A stretch of DNA of 64,000 nt from Fen-999 sp044220545 (lineage in GTDB: Bacteria > Pseudomonadota > Gammaproteobacteria > Burkholderiales > Rhodocyclaceae): the NCBI GenBank assembly GCA_044220545.1, contig JBGAQX010000007.1, positions 62,001-126,000 on the forward strand. Direction: 5' to 3'. Under the pieces are notes generated by a model. It did no database searches and was not told where the DNA came from. It worked only from the letters and a program-made list of their open reading frames with translations. Shown here piece by piece: positions 16,826-25,745 of this stretch (positions are counted from its first letter, which is position 1; every line of letters begins with the position of its first letter). The translations under genes were made by a program, and so were the position numbers.

Positions 16826-19057
16826 GTGAAAGATCATCTCGTTCGCTATGCCCTGGGTTTGGCGGTATTGCTGGTTCTGTTGGGCCATGGCGGCGAGTTC
16901 TACGAAATCGGAGTCATCAACCGGCTCGACGCCATTGTCTATGACGCCCTGATCGGCCAGTCCAGACCGCAAGAGCTTGACGATCGGATCGTCATCGTCG
17001 ATATCGACGAGAAGTCGCTGGCCGAAGTGGGGCGCTGGCCGTGGGGCCGCCACCGCATGGCGACCCTGCTGGACAAACTGTTCGATCGCTACGGCGTCTC
17101 CCTGGTCGGCTTCGACGTCCTGTTCGCCGAGCCGGACGAAAGTTCCGGCCTGGGTAGCCTCGACGATCTCGCCAATGGCGACTTGCGGGACAACCCGGCC
17201 TACCTGAACGCCTTGAGGAACTTGCGGCCGCGACTCGATCGCGATGCCTTGTTCGCCGAAGCCCTGAAGGGCCGGCCGGTGGTCCTGAGCGTCTCCATGT
17301 CGTCGCGCTCGGCCGATTCGAACAGCGGCGTGCTGCCGCCTCCCACCTTGCCGGCCGGCACGTTTCAAGGCCGGCAAACCGTGTTCACCCATTGGACATC
17401 GTATGGCGGCAATCTGCCCCAATTCCAGCGGAACGCGGTGGCGGCCGGCCATATCGTCCCCTTGTTCGACGCCGACCGTGTCTGCCGCCGGGTGCCCTTG
17501 CTGGTCGAGTATGGCAACCAGTACTACGAGGCGCTTTCCTTGGCCATGGTTCGCGCCTATCTCGGGTTCCCCAAGGTGGTACCCGGCTATCCGGATGGCG
17601 GCTGGTCGCCGACAAGCCGCTACGGCGCGATGGAGTGGCTCGACCTGCCGGTCGAGAACGGCACCCTGAGCATCCCGGTGGACAGAAATGCCGCCGCGCT
17701 GATTCCCTATCGAGGTCCCCTGGGCAGTTTTCCGTATGTGTCGGCGGCGGATGTTCTCGGCGACAGGGTGAGTCCGGAGCAGCTCAAGGGGCGACTGGTG
17801 CTGGTTGGCACCACGGCGCCAGGCCTCATGGATCTGCGGGCCACTCCGGTCGGGGCTGCGTATCCCGGCGTGGAAATCCACGCCAACCTGATTGCCGGCA
17901 TGCTCGATGGCAAGCTCAAGCATCAGCCCGGTTACCTTGTCGGCGCCAACGTCCTGTTGCTTGCCCTCGGGGGCGGCATCATGATCTTTCTGCTGCCGAT
18001 GCTGTCGCCCTTGCGCGCGTCGCTGGTGGCCTTGTCGGTCCTGCTGCTCCAGGTTGCCATCAACCTGCTTCTCTGGCACCAGGCAGACCTCGTGTTGCCG
18101 CTGGCGGGCGGTGTGATCATGGTGGCGTTGCTGTACGCCATCAACATGTCCTGGGGCTATTTTGTCGAGTCGAAATCAAAGCGGCATCTGGTCCACCAGT
18201 TCGGCCAATACGTGCCGCCCGAACTGGTCGACGAGATGGCCCGCAACCCGGACAACTACACCATGGCGGGGCGCGAAGCGGAGCTGACGGTGTTTTTTGC
18301 CGACATCCGGGGTTTCACTTCGATTTCCGAGGGCATGCCCGCGGACCAACTGGCCGCATTGATGAACGAGTACCTGGACGCCATGACCGCGATCATCCGG
18401 CGTCAGCGCGGCACGCTGGACAAATATATTGGCGATGCCATCATGGCATTCTGGGGCGCGCCCGTCGACGATCCGCGGCATGCCCGACACGCGGTGTTGA
18501 GCGCACTGGAGATGCAAGCGGAACTGGTCAAGCTCAATCCGCGGCTGGTCGCCCGGGGATGGCCGGAGCTGAAAGTCGGCATAGGCGTCAATACCGGGCC
18601 GATGAAGGTCGGCGACATGGGCTCGCGGGTGCGCAAGGCCTACACTGTGCTCGGCGACGCCGTGAACCTGGCTTCGCGCCTCGAAGGCATCACGAAACAG
18701 TACGGGGTCGGTATCATCGTCGGCGAGCGAACGCGGGAGATGCTGGGCAAGGAAATCGTCTTTCGCGAACTGGATCGGGTGCGTGTCATGGGCAAGGACG
18801 AGCCGGTGGCGATCTACGAGCCGATCGGCCTTGAGGGACAAGTTGGCAAGGAGCGGCACGATGAACTCAGATTATGGAGCCAGGCACTGCGCGCCTACCG
18901 CGCCCAGGATTGGGAGCAGGCGGAGCTTGCCTTGCTGAATCTGTCCCGTCTCGCTCCTCAGCCGCTCTACACCATTTTTGGCGAACGGATCGCTCGTTGC
19001 CGCAAGTCGCCGCCGGGTGACGGCTGGGACGGCGTATGGGTGTTCGACAGCAAATGA
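16826..19057 (+). CDS. CHASE2-domain class III adenylate/guanylate cyclase
   Basis: A 743-residue protein with a GTG start 39 bp after the FHA gene. It repeats the architecture of the kinase: N-terminal helix, CHASE2 sensor (about 30-345; IVIVDIDEKSLAEVGRWPWGR), membrane helices (about 365-445), then a class III cyclase domain (about 485-660). Metal-binding aspartates (FFADIRGF and IGDAIMAFWG), the substrate lysine in LDKYIGD, and YTVLGDAVNLASRLEG are intact; this pattern favours cAMP. A C-terminal extension of about 80 residues may be a helical repeat. The next genes encode a phosphodiesterase-like enzyme and a cNMP-binding protein, so one operon holds maker, breaker and reader. Confidence 0.92.
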   Translation: MKDHLVRYALGLAVLLVLLGHGGEFYEIGVINRLDAIVYDALIGQSRPQELDDRIVIVDIDEKSLAEVGRWPWGRHRMATLLDKLFDRYGVSLVGFDVLFAEPDESSGLGSLDDLANGDLRDNPAYLNALRNLRPRLDRDALFAEALKGRPVVLSVSMSSRSADSNSGVLPPPTLPAGTFQGRQTVFTHWTSYGGNLPQFQRNAVAAGHIVPLFDADRVCRRVPLLVEYGNQYYEALSLAMVRAYLGFPKVVPGYPDGGWSPTSRYGAMEWLDLPVENGTLSIPVDRNAAALIPYRGPLGSFPYVSAADVLGDRVSPEQLKGRLVLVGTTAPGLMDLRATPVGAAYPGVEIHANLIAGMLDGKLKHQPGYLVGANVLLLALGGGIMIFLLPMLSPLRASLVALSVLLLQVAINLLLWHQADLVLPLAGGVIMVALLYAINMSWGYFVESKSKRHLVHQFGQYVPPELVDEMARNPDNYTMAGREAELTVFFADIRGFTSISEGMPADQLAALMNEYLDAMTAIIRRQRGTLDKYIGDAIMAFWGAPVDDPRHARHAVLSALEMQAELVKLNPRLVARGWPELKVGIGVNTGPMKVGDMGSRVRKAYTVLGDAVNLASRLEGITKQYGVGIIVGERTREMLGKEIVFRELDRVRVMGKDEPVAIYEPIGLEGQVGKERHDELRLWSQALRAYRAQDWEQAELALLNLSRLAPQPLYTIFGERIARCRKSPPGDGWDGVWVFDSK

Positions 19058-19076
19058 ATCCCTCGAGAGCGCCAAC

Positions 19077-19844
19077 ATGAAGGTTCGCATTCTTGGCTGT
19101 AGCGGCGGCATCGGCGGGCGTCACCTGCGCACCACCGCGATTCAGGTCGACCATGACATTCTCATCGACTGTGGTACCGGCGTCGGAGATCTGTCGATCG
19201 CCGATCTGGCGCAGATCAATCATGTGTTCCTGACGCATTCCCACCTGGATCATATCGCCAGCCTGCCGTTGCTGGTCGATACGGTGGGCGACATGCGTAC
19301 CCGGCCGCTGACCGTGTATGCCACCGACGCAACCCTGGAAATCATCCGCGCCCATGTCTTCAATTGGGCGATCTGGCCGGACTTCAGCGAGATTCCCAGT
19401 GTCGAGAAACCCTACCTGCGTTATGAGGCGATCCGGCTGGGTACCGCTGTCGACATCGATGGCCGCCAGATCACCGCGCTGCCGGCCAATCACACCGTTC
19501 CGGCGGTAGGCTATCAATTGAGTTCGGGCAAGGCCAGCCTGGTTTTCTCCGGCGATACCGGACCGTGCCCGGAATTCTGGGTGGCGGTCAACAAGATTCG
19601 CGACCTGCGCCATCTGATCATCGAAACCGCTTTCTCCAATCGCGAGCGGCGCCTGGCGACGATTTCCAAGCATCTTTGCCCCAGTATGCTGGCCGAGGAA
19701 CTGGCCAATCTGGAACGACCGGCGGAGATCCATATCACCCATCTGAAGCCGGGGCAGATCGAACTGACGATGCAGGAAATCGAGGACGGCATCGGCGAAT
19801 TCCGGCCAAGCATGCTCCAGAACAACCAGGTTTTCGAGTTGTGA
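19077..19844 (+). CDS. MBL-fold protein, probable class II cyclic-nucleotide phosphodiesterase
   Basis: A 255-residue protein started at the ATG at 19077, 19 bp after the cyclase. The metallo-beta-lactamase motif THSHLDHIASL (about residues 55-65) is close to the class II cAMP phosphodiesterase signature, which has HxHLDH. Further metal ligands are at NHTVPAVGYQL and FSGDTGP. Class II enzymes hydrolyse 3',5'-cAMP. The position after a cyclase and before a cNMP-binding protein supports that reaction (inference), though other MBL hydrolases share the motifs. Confidence 0.75.
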   Translation: MKVRILGCSGGIGGRHLRTTAIQVDHDILIDCGTGVGDLSIADLAQINHVFLTHSHLDHIASLPLLVDTVGDMRTRPLTVYATDATLEIIRAHVFNWAIWPDFSEIPSVEKPYLRYEAIRLGTAVDIDGRQITALPANHTVPAVGYQLSSGKASLVFSGDTGPCPEFWVAVNKIRDLRHLIIETAFSNRERRLATISKHLCPSMLAEELANLERPAEIHITHLKPGQIELTMQEIEDGIGEFRPSMLQNNQVFEL

Positions 19845-19857
19845 GGCGGGCGACGCC

Positions 19858-20934
19858 ATGACCGTTGACAGTCTCCTTGTCGAGAAGCTGGGTCGGCTGC
19901 ACCCGCTGGCTTCGCTCGCACCGACGGCCCTGCGCCAGCTGGCGCCGCTTTGCCGCATCGAACGAGTGGCGAGAAACCTCGATCCGTTTTGTCTGCGCGA
20001 CTGGACCGGCAAGGCGATCTTTCTCTTCAAGGGGGAGCTGAAGGTTGATTTCGCCGACGGCGGCATGTCGGTGCTGGTCGGCGGCGCGGGAGAAGCCTTG
20101 CTGCCGCTGGGCGGTTGTGGCCTCCAGCCGGTGGCGGCGAAGACCATTACCGATGTCGAGCTGCTCTACTTTGACGAGGACACGCTGGATATCGTTCTCA
20201 CCTGGGATCAAATCATGGCGCCGGGCCCCGCGCCGTCGAGGGTCGAGGCGGAGAACGGTGACTGGCGCACCATGTCGGGTGTTTTTGCCGTCCAGAATCT
20301 CACCCAGGGCGCGTTCGCCGCCCTGCCGCCCGCGCATGTGCGCACCCTGTTCGAGCGTTTCCAGCGAGTGAAGGTTTCGCGCGGCGAGGTGGTGGTGCGC
20401 GAGGGCGACGTCGGCGATCACTACTACCTGATCGAACAGGGGCGCTGTGTCGTGACGCGCGAGGTGGCGGGCAGCCAGGTCGAGCTCGGCGAACTGGCGG
20501 CGGGCGATGCCTTCGGCGAGGAAGCCCTGGTGGCCGAGACTGTGCGCAATGCCACCGTGACCATGAAGACCGGCGGTGTGCTGCTCCGGTTGGCCAAGTC
20601 CGACTTCATCGACTTGTTGCGGGCGCCCCTCCTGCATCGGCTTGGTCCCGCCGCCGCCAAACAGAAGGCCGCCGCCGGCGCAATCTGGCTCGATGTGCGA
20701 TTCCCGGCCGAATACCAGCACGACGGCCTGCCCGGGGCGATCAACATTCCCCTCAACGAGGTACGCCAGGCGCTATCCATGCTCGACAAGGGCAAGGAGT
20801 ACATCGCCTATTGTCAGACCGGGCGGCGCAGTTCCGCGGCCGCCTTTCTGCTCTCCCAGCGCGGTTTCGGCGCCTACCTGCTCGACGGCGGGTTGAAGGC
20901 GCTCGAATCCGCCCAGCAAAGGAAGACCACGTGA
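19858..20934 (+). CDS. Cyclic-nucleotide-binding protein with C-terminal rhodanese domain
   Basis: A 358-residue protein. The N-terminal half (about 20-125) looks like a degenerate cNMP-binding fold. The second (about 145-255) is a good one, with REGDVGDHYYLIEQGRC and GDAFGEEALV, the phosphate-binding cassette being FGEEALVAETVRNATV. The C-terminal rhodanese domain (about 275-350) has the active-site loop CQTGRRS, with Cys319. It could link the cAMP signal to sulfur transfer, fitting a sulfur oxidiser (inference). It overlaps the next gene by four bases (GTGA). Confidence 0.88.
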   Translation: MTVDSLLVEKLGRLHPLASLAPTALRQLAPLCRIERVARNLDPFCLRDWTGKAIFLFKGELKVDFADGGMSVLVGGAGEALLPLGGCGLQPVAAKTITDVELLYFDEDTLDIVLTWDQIMAPGPAPSRVEAENGDWRTMSGVFAVQNLTQGAFAALPPAHVRTLFERFQRVKVSRGEVVVREGDVGDHYYLIEQGRCVVTREVAGSQVELGELAAGDAFGEEALVAETVRNATVTMKTGGVLLRLAKSDFIDLLRAPLLHRLGPAAAKQKAAAGAIWLDVRFPAEYQHDGLPGAINIPLNEVRQALSMLDKGKEYIAYCQTGRRSSAAAFLLSQRGFGAYLLDGGLKALESAQQRKTT

Positions 20935-23297
20935 GCACGGCGGCGAACACACCGGACATGGCCGGACTGTCGGATATCGGCAGTCGGTTGATCTTCTTCA
21001 AGAACCTTCAGGCGGTGACCAACAAGGTTCATGCCACGGCCAATGTCGACGAGATCATGCTCGAACTCTCGCAGGATATCTGCGAGTTGTTCAATGCGGA
21101 CCGCCTGACCATTTACTCGGTTAATGACGACAAATCGGCCATCGTTTCCAAGTTGAAGACCGGTCTGAACTCCTTCAAGGATTTGCGACTGCCCATTTCC
21201 GATCAGAGCATCGCCGGCTATGTGGCGCTGAGCAGAAAGGTGATCAATATCCGCGATGTCTATGACGACGCGGAACTCAAGGCCATCAATCCGAATCTGC
21301 GTTTCCTGCAGGAGGTCGATCGGCGCACCGGCTATCGCACCAAGCAGATGCTGGTCAGCCCGATCGCCGACACCCTCAGTGGCGAGTTGTATGGCGTGGT
21401 GCAGATCATCAACAACAAGGCCGGCGTACCTTTCGCGGCGGTTGCCGAGGAGGGCGTCAAAGGCCTTTGCGAAACGCTGGCGATTGCCTTCACCCAGCGC
21501 AGCAAGCCGCAGCACGCGGCCAAGTCGAAGTACGACTATCTGGTGCTCGACGCCGTGATGTCGGCCCAGGAACTCGAGCTGGCGACGCGGTCGGCGCGGC
21601 GCAAGAACGTCGATGTCGAGGAGGTGCTGCTTACCGAGTTCCAGGTCACGCCGACGGCCATCGGCGAGGCGCTGGCCAAGTTTTTCAACGTGCCGTACGA
21701 GGCTTTTCAGACCGACCGCCTGCGGCCGTTGGAGTTGCTGAAAAATCTCAAGCGCGAGTACGTCGAGCAGAATCGTTGGCTACCCGTCGAAGATACCTCG
21801 CAAGGCGTGGTCATCCTGGCCATGGACCCGGAACAGGTGGGCAGCTCGGGCGTGGTGCAGAACATCTTTCCCAAGCGCAAGCTGGTCTTCCACGTCACCA
21901 CGCGGCGCGAGTTCCAGCAGACCCTCGACCAATTGTTCAGCCCGAGCACCGGCGACGTTCATGTCGGCGACCTGCTGTCCGACCTGGAGGCCGGCGAGAC
22001 CGAGCCCGAGGCTATTTCGGAAGAGGTGTCCGCCGCCGCCGACAACGAGCTGGTCAAGCTGGTCAACAAGGTCGTCGTCGATGCCTATCAGCAGGGTGCT
22101 TCCGACATCCACATCGAACCCGGCATGGGCAAGGACAAGGTCCTGATCCGCTTCCGTCGCGACGGCACGCTGTTCAAGTACATCGAGATACCGGCCAGCT
22201 ACCGAAATGCCATCGTCGCCCGCATCAAGATCATGTGCGATCTCGATATTTCGGAAAAGCGGCGGCCACAGGACGGCAAGATCAAGTTCAAGCGTTTCGG
22301 CCCGCTGGACATCGAGTTGCGGGTGGCCACCATTCCTTCCGCCGGCGGTGTCGAGGACGTGGTGATGCGTATTCTCGCCGCCGGTGAACCGATCCCGCTG
22401 GAAAAACTGGGCGTGATGCCGGGCAATCTCGAGAAATTGAAGGCCTGCGTCAGCAAGCCGTACGGCATCTTCTTCGTTTGCGGCCCGACCGGCTCCGGCA
22501 AGACGACCACGCTGCATTCGGTGCTGGCATCGCTCAATACCCCGGATACCAAGATCTGGACCGCCGAGGACCCGGTGGAAATCACCCAGAAGGGCTTGCG
22601 CCAGGTACAGATCAACAAGAAGGCCGGCATCGACTTCGCCACCATCATGCGTTCCTTCCTGCGCGCCGATCCGGACATCATCATGGTCGGCGAAATGCGC
22701 GACAAGGAAACGACCTCGATCGGCATCGAGGCGTCGCTGACCGGCCACCTGGTGTTCGCCACCCTGCATACCAACAGCGCGCCGGAATCCGTGGTGCGGC
22801 TGCTGGACATGGGCATGGACCCGTTCAACTTCGCCGACGCGTTGCTCGGCATCCTGGCGCAACGCCTTGCCAAGCGATTGTGCGGCAAGTGTCGTGAGGC
22901 CTACCGGCCGTCGGCCGACGAGATGAAGCATTTCCTGGTCGAATACAGCGAAGAGTTGCAGGCGACCTCGCTGTTCAAGAAGGATGCCAAGTCCGCCATG
23001 GATGCCATCTACAAGCAGTGGCTCAAGGACTACGGCAAGGACGGTCATCTGACCCTGTACCGCCCCAAGGGTTGCGAGGCTTGCGGCAACACCGGTTACA
23101 AGGGGCGGATCGCCATTCATGAGTTGATGGTCGGCACCGACGAACTGAAGCGCTTGATTCAGGAGCACGCCCGCGTCGCCCAACTGCTGGTCCAGGCTCT
23201 GGAAGACGGCATGCGCACCCTGAAGCAGGATGGCATGGAGAAGGTGCTTCAGGGCATCACCGACATGAAGCAGGTTCGCGCCGTTTGTATCAAGTGA
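20931..23297 (+). CDS. GAF-domain fused type II/IV pilus assembly ATPase (PilB/GspE family)
   Basis: A 788-residue protein starting at a GTG preceded by AAGGAAG and overlapping the previous stop. An N-terminal GAF domain (about 20-190; LFNADRLTIYSV) is unusual for this family. It is followed by an MshEN-like domain (about 210-350), which in related ATPases binds c-di-GMP, and the hexameric ATPase (about 390-785) with Walker A GPTGSGKTTT (about 518-527), Walker B region LRADPDIIMVGEMRD (about 577) and a CGKC / CEAC zinc motif. It should power pilus extension or type II secretion. The next gene, GAF-HD-GYP, is a c-di-GMP hydrolase candidate, and pilA lies 1.8 kb downstream. Confidence 0.9.
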   Translation: MSTAANTPDMAGLSDIGSRLIFFKNLQAVTNKVHATANVDEIMLELSQDICELFNADRLTIYSVNDDKSAIVSKLKTGLNSFKDLRLPISDQSIAGYVALSRKVINIRDVYDDAELKAINPNLRFLQEVDRRTGYRTKQMLVSPIADTLSGELYGVVQIINNKAGVPFAAVAEEGVKGLCETLAIAFTQRSKPQHAAKSKYDYLVLDAVMSAQELELATRSARRKNVDVEEVLLTEFQVTPTAIGEALAKFFNVPYEAFQTDRLRPLELLKNLKREYVEQNRWLPVEDTSQGVVILAMDPEQVGSSGVVQNIFPKRKLVFHVTTRREFQQTLDQLFSPSTGDVHVGDLLSDLEAGETEPEAISEEVSAAADNELVKLVNKVVVDAYQQGASDIHIEPGMGKDKVLIRFRRDGTLFKYIEIPASYRNAIVARIKIMCDLDISEKRRPQDGKIKFKRFGPLDIELRVATIPSAGGVEDVVMRILAAGEPIPLEKLGVMPGNLEKLKACVSKPYGIFFVCGPTGSGKTTTLHSVLASLNTPDTKIWTAEDPVEITQKGLRQVQINKKAGIDFATIMRSFLRADPDIIMVGEMRDKETTSIGIEASLTGHLVFATLHTNSAPESVVRLLDMGMDPFNFADALLGILAQRLAKRLCGKCREAYRPSADEMKHFLVEYSEELQATSLFKKDAKSAMDAIYKQWLKDYGKDGHLTLYRPKGCEACGNTGYKGRIAIHELMVGTDELKRLIQEHARVAQLLVQALEDGMRTLKQDGMEKVLQGITDMKQVRAVCIK

Positions 23298-23313
23298 TTC
23301 CGGGCAACCTGGC

Positions 23314-24945
23314 ATGGACACCGTAGAAGACCTCTTCCGCCGCCTCGACGAACTCAACGAGATCGGCGCCGCCTTGTCCAAGGAACGGGATATCGACCGT
23401 CTGCTGGAAAAGATCCTCCTGGCTGCCAGGGCGATCACCCATGCCGACGGCGGTACCCTGTACCGTGTTACCGAGGATGGCCGTGCCTTGCGCTTCGAGA
23501 TCGTCCGGACCGGCTCGCTGAACATCGCCCTGGGCGGAACAACCGGTAATGCCATCGATTTCCCCGATCTGCCGCTCGTCAATGAAAGCGGGCAGCCCAA
23601 CAATTCGCTGGTCGCCGTCTACGCGGCGGCGCACGGCCAAACGGTCAATATCGCCGATGCCTATTGCGAGGCGGGTTTCGATTTCTCGGGGACGCGCCGC
23701 TTCGATCAGGGGACGGGTTATCGATCCAAGTCTTTCCTGACGGTGCCGATGCGCAACCACGAGAACGAGATCATCGGCGTATTGCAGCTCATCAATGCCC
23801 TTGATCCGCTGACTGGCGACGTGACGGTCTTTTCCACCGCCGATCAGCGCCTGGCCGAATCGCTGGCTTCGCAGGCCGCCATCGCCCTGACCAACCGGCA
23901 GTTGATCTCGCAGTTGGAAGAGCTGTTCGAAGCCTTCATCAGCCTGATCAACCTGGCGATCGACGAGAAGTCGCCCTACACCGGCGGCCACTGTCAGCGC
24001 GTACCGGTGCTGACCATGATGATCGCCGAAGCGGTGGACCGGACCGCGGAGGGGCCGCTGGCGGACTTCCGCATGACCGACAAGGACCGCTATGAGCTGA
24101 AGATCGCCGGCCTGCTGCACGATTGCGGCAAGGTGACCACACCGGTCCACGTCGTCGACAAGGCCACCAAGCTACAGACGATCTTCGACCGTATCCACCT
24201 CATCGATACCCGCTGGGAAGTGCTCAAGCGGGATGCGGAGATCCACTCGCTGCGCCAGCAGCTCGCCTTGCGCGAGCCGCGCGACGCGGCGGCCGAAGAG
24301 GCCATCCGGGCGAGTTGCGAGGCCGAGATGGCGTCGATCGAAGCGCATCGGTCATTCTTGCGCAAGGCCAACATCGGTGGCGAAGCGATGTCCGAGGTCG
24401 ACCAGCAACGGGTGCGTGACATCGGCAGCCAGCGTCAGTGGCGCAATGTCGATGGAGTGATGGCTGACTTCCTGACCGCCGACGAGATCGAGAATCTATC
24501 GATTCGTGCCGGCACCCTGACCGCCGGCGAGCGCGAGATCATCAATCACCACATCGTCGCCACCATCGCCATGCTGGATAAACTGCCCTGGCCCCGGCAC
24601 CTGACCAAGGTGCCGGAGTATGCCGGCGGCCACCACGAGCGCATGGACGGCAAGGGGTACCCGAAGGGGCTGACGCGCGAGCAGATGTCGATTCAGGCCC
24701 GGATCATGGGCATCGCCGACATCTTCGAGGCCCTGACGGCCCGCGATCGTCCCTACAAGAACGGCATGAAGCTCTCCCAGGCCATGGACATCCTGGCCAA
24801 GTTCGCCGCCGGTGGGCATATCGATCGCCAGATCTTCGAAGTCTTTGTCCGGGAAGAGGTCTACCTCCGGTACGCGGAAAGATTCCTCGACCCGGGGCAG
24901 ATCGACGCAACGTCGCCATTGACGCTTCTGGGCGGCGGTGAGTGA
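23314..24945 (+). CDS. GAF-HD-GYP cyclic-di-GMP phosphodiesterase
   Basis: A 543-residue protein, 16 bp after the ATPase gene. The N-terminal GAF domain (about 15-195) is of the same kind as the ATPase's. The HD-GYP domain has HCQRVPVLTMMIAEAV, LLHDCGK (about 268) and GHHERMDGKGYPKGL (about 440-455); all metal and GYP residues are present. An insertion of about 100 charged residues separates HD and GYP parts. It should hydrolyse c-di-GMP under a ligand sensed by GAF. It ends the long operon; pilA follows under its own promoter. Confidence 0.9.
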   Translation: MDTVEDLFRRLDELNEIGAALSKERDIDRLLEKILLAARAITHADGGTLYRVTEDGRALRFEIVRTGSLNIALGGTTGNAIDFPDLPLVNESGQPNNSLVAVYAAAHGQTVNIADAYCEAGFDFSGTRRFDQGTGYRSKSFLTVPMRNHENEIIGVLQLINALDPLTGDVTVFSTADQRLAESLASQAAIALTNRQLISQLEELFEAFISLINLAIDEKSPYTGGHCQRVPVLTMMIAEAVDRTAEGPLADFRMTDKDRYELKIAGLLHDCGKVTTPVHVVDKATKLQTIFDRIHLIDTRWEVLKRDAEIHSLRQQLALREPRDAAAEEAIRASCEAEMASIEAHRSFLRKANIGGEAMSEVDQQRVRDIGSQRQWRNVDGVMADFLTADEIENLSIRAGTLTAGEREIINHHIVATIAMLDKLPWPRHLTKVPEYAGGHHERMDGKGYPKGLTREQMSIQARIMGIADIFEALTARDRPYKNGMKLSQAMDILAKFAAGGHIDRQIFEVFVREEVYLRYAERFLDPGQIDATSPLTLLGGGE

Positions 24946-25019
24946 CGAAAACCGTCACATGCTGTCGTTCTTTGTTGGCGGCCGAGGCGACAAATGGCGA
25001 AAACTGCCTGTTTTTCGGG

Positions 25020-25035
25020 TGGCACGGGGGTTGCT
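25020..25035 (+). promoter_or_regulatory. Sigma54 promoter of pilA
   Basis: TGGCAC, five G, TTGCT: a perfect match to the -24/-12 consensus (TGGCACG-N4-TTGC) 46 bp before the pilin start codon. pilA genes of many proteobacteria use sigma54 with PilR. Confidence 0.9.
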
Positions 25036-25080
25036 TTAGATGTCGTGCGCACACTTGAGTGCCCTTTCCAGGAGATAGAC

Positions 25081-25596
25081 ATGAAAAAGATCCAACAAGG
25101 TTTTACCCTCATCGAACTGATGATCGTTGTGGCGATCATCGGCATTCTGGCCGCCATCGCGCTGCCGGCTTATCAGGATTACACGGTTCGCGGCAAGGTC
25201 AGCGAGGCGCTGATTCAGGGTTCCTCCGCCAAGAGCATGGTCAGCGAGGCCTTCCAGTCCGATAGCGTGGCCGGTATTGCCGCCGCCGCCGCCGGTTGGG
25301 CGCTGAAGCCCGCCGCCGAGAAGCAGACCAAGTTCGTTGCCGACGTTGCCGTTGCCAATACTGGTGTTGTGACCGTTACCACCGCCGGCGCGACGTCGGG
25401 CCTGCCGACGGATGCGCAGGGCAAGACCATCGTCTTCACGCCCAACGTGCAGAAGGCCCTGCCGGTTGCCGGTGTCTCGGGTGCCATCGACTGGGCATGC
25501 GCCAGCGCGCTCAACGCCACGGCCACCGCCCGCGGTCTTACCGGTGTCGTCGCCGGCAACATGCCGGTCAAGTACTCCCCCTCCGAGTGCCGTTGA
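25081..25596 (+). CDS. pilA: Type IVa major pilin
   Basis: A 171-residue prepilin. The leader MKKIQQG is followed by the class III signal FTLIELMIVVAIIGILAAIA with Glu5 of the mature protein, so PilD cleaves after Gly7 and methylates Phe1. The Ala/Val-rich head has two cysteines near the C-terminus (WACAS and PSECR), the usual disulfide loop. AGGAGATAGAC upstream provides the ribosome site. A sigma54 promoter precedes it and a strong terminator follows, so it is a single-gene transcript. Confidence 0.95.
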   Translation: MKKIQQGFTLIELMIVVAIIGILAAIALPAYQDYTVRGKVSEALIQGSSAKSMVSEAFQSDSVAGIAAAAAGWALKPAAEKQTKFVADVAVANTGVVTVTTAGATSGLPTDAQGKTIVFTPNVQKALPVAGVSGAIDWACASALNATATARGLTGVVAGNMPVKYSPSECR

Positions 25597-25632
25597 TCGG
25601 AGACGCTTGACAGCTTCTGTGTCTGATACGGG

Positions 25633-25656
25633 AAAGGCTGCTTCGGCAGCCTTTTT
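25633..25656 (+). terminator. Terminator after pilA
   Basis: AAAGGCTGC - TTCG - GCAGCCTTT with following T run: a stable stem with a UUCG tetraloop. Confidence 0.92.
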
Positions 25657-25745
25657 CGTTGTTGCATCGGTTGAACCCGGTGGTTGCCGCCGAGTCAAAT
25701 GACGTTTCTGAATTGCCCCAACTTCTGACATCCGGATTTCCGACC

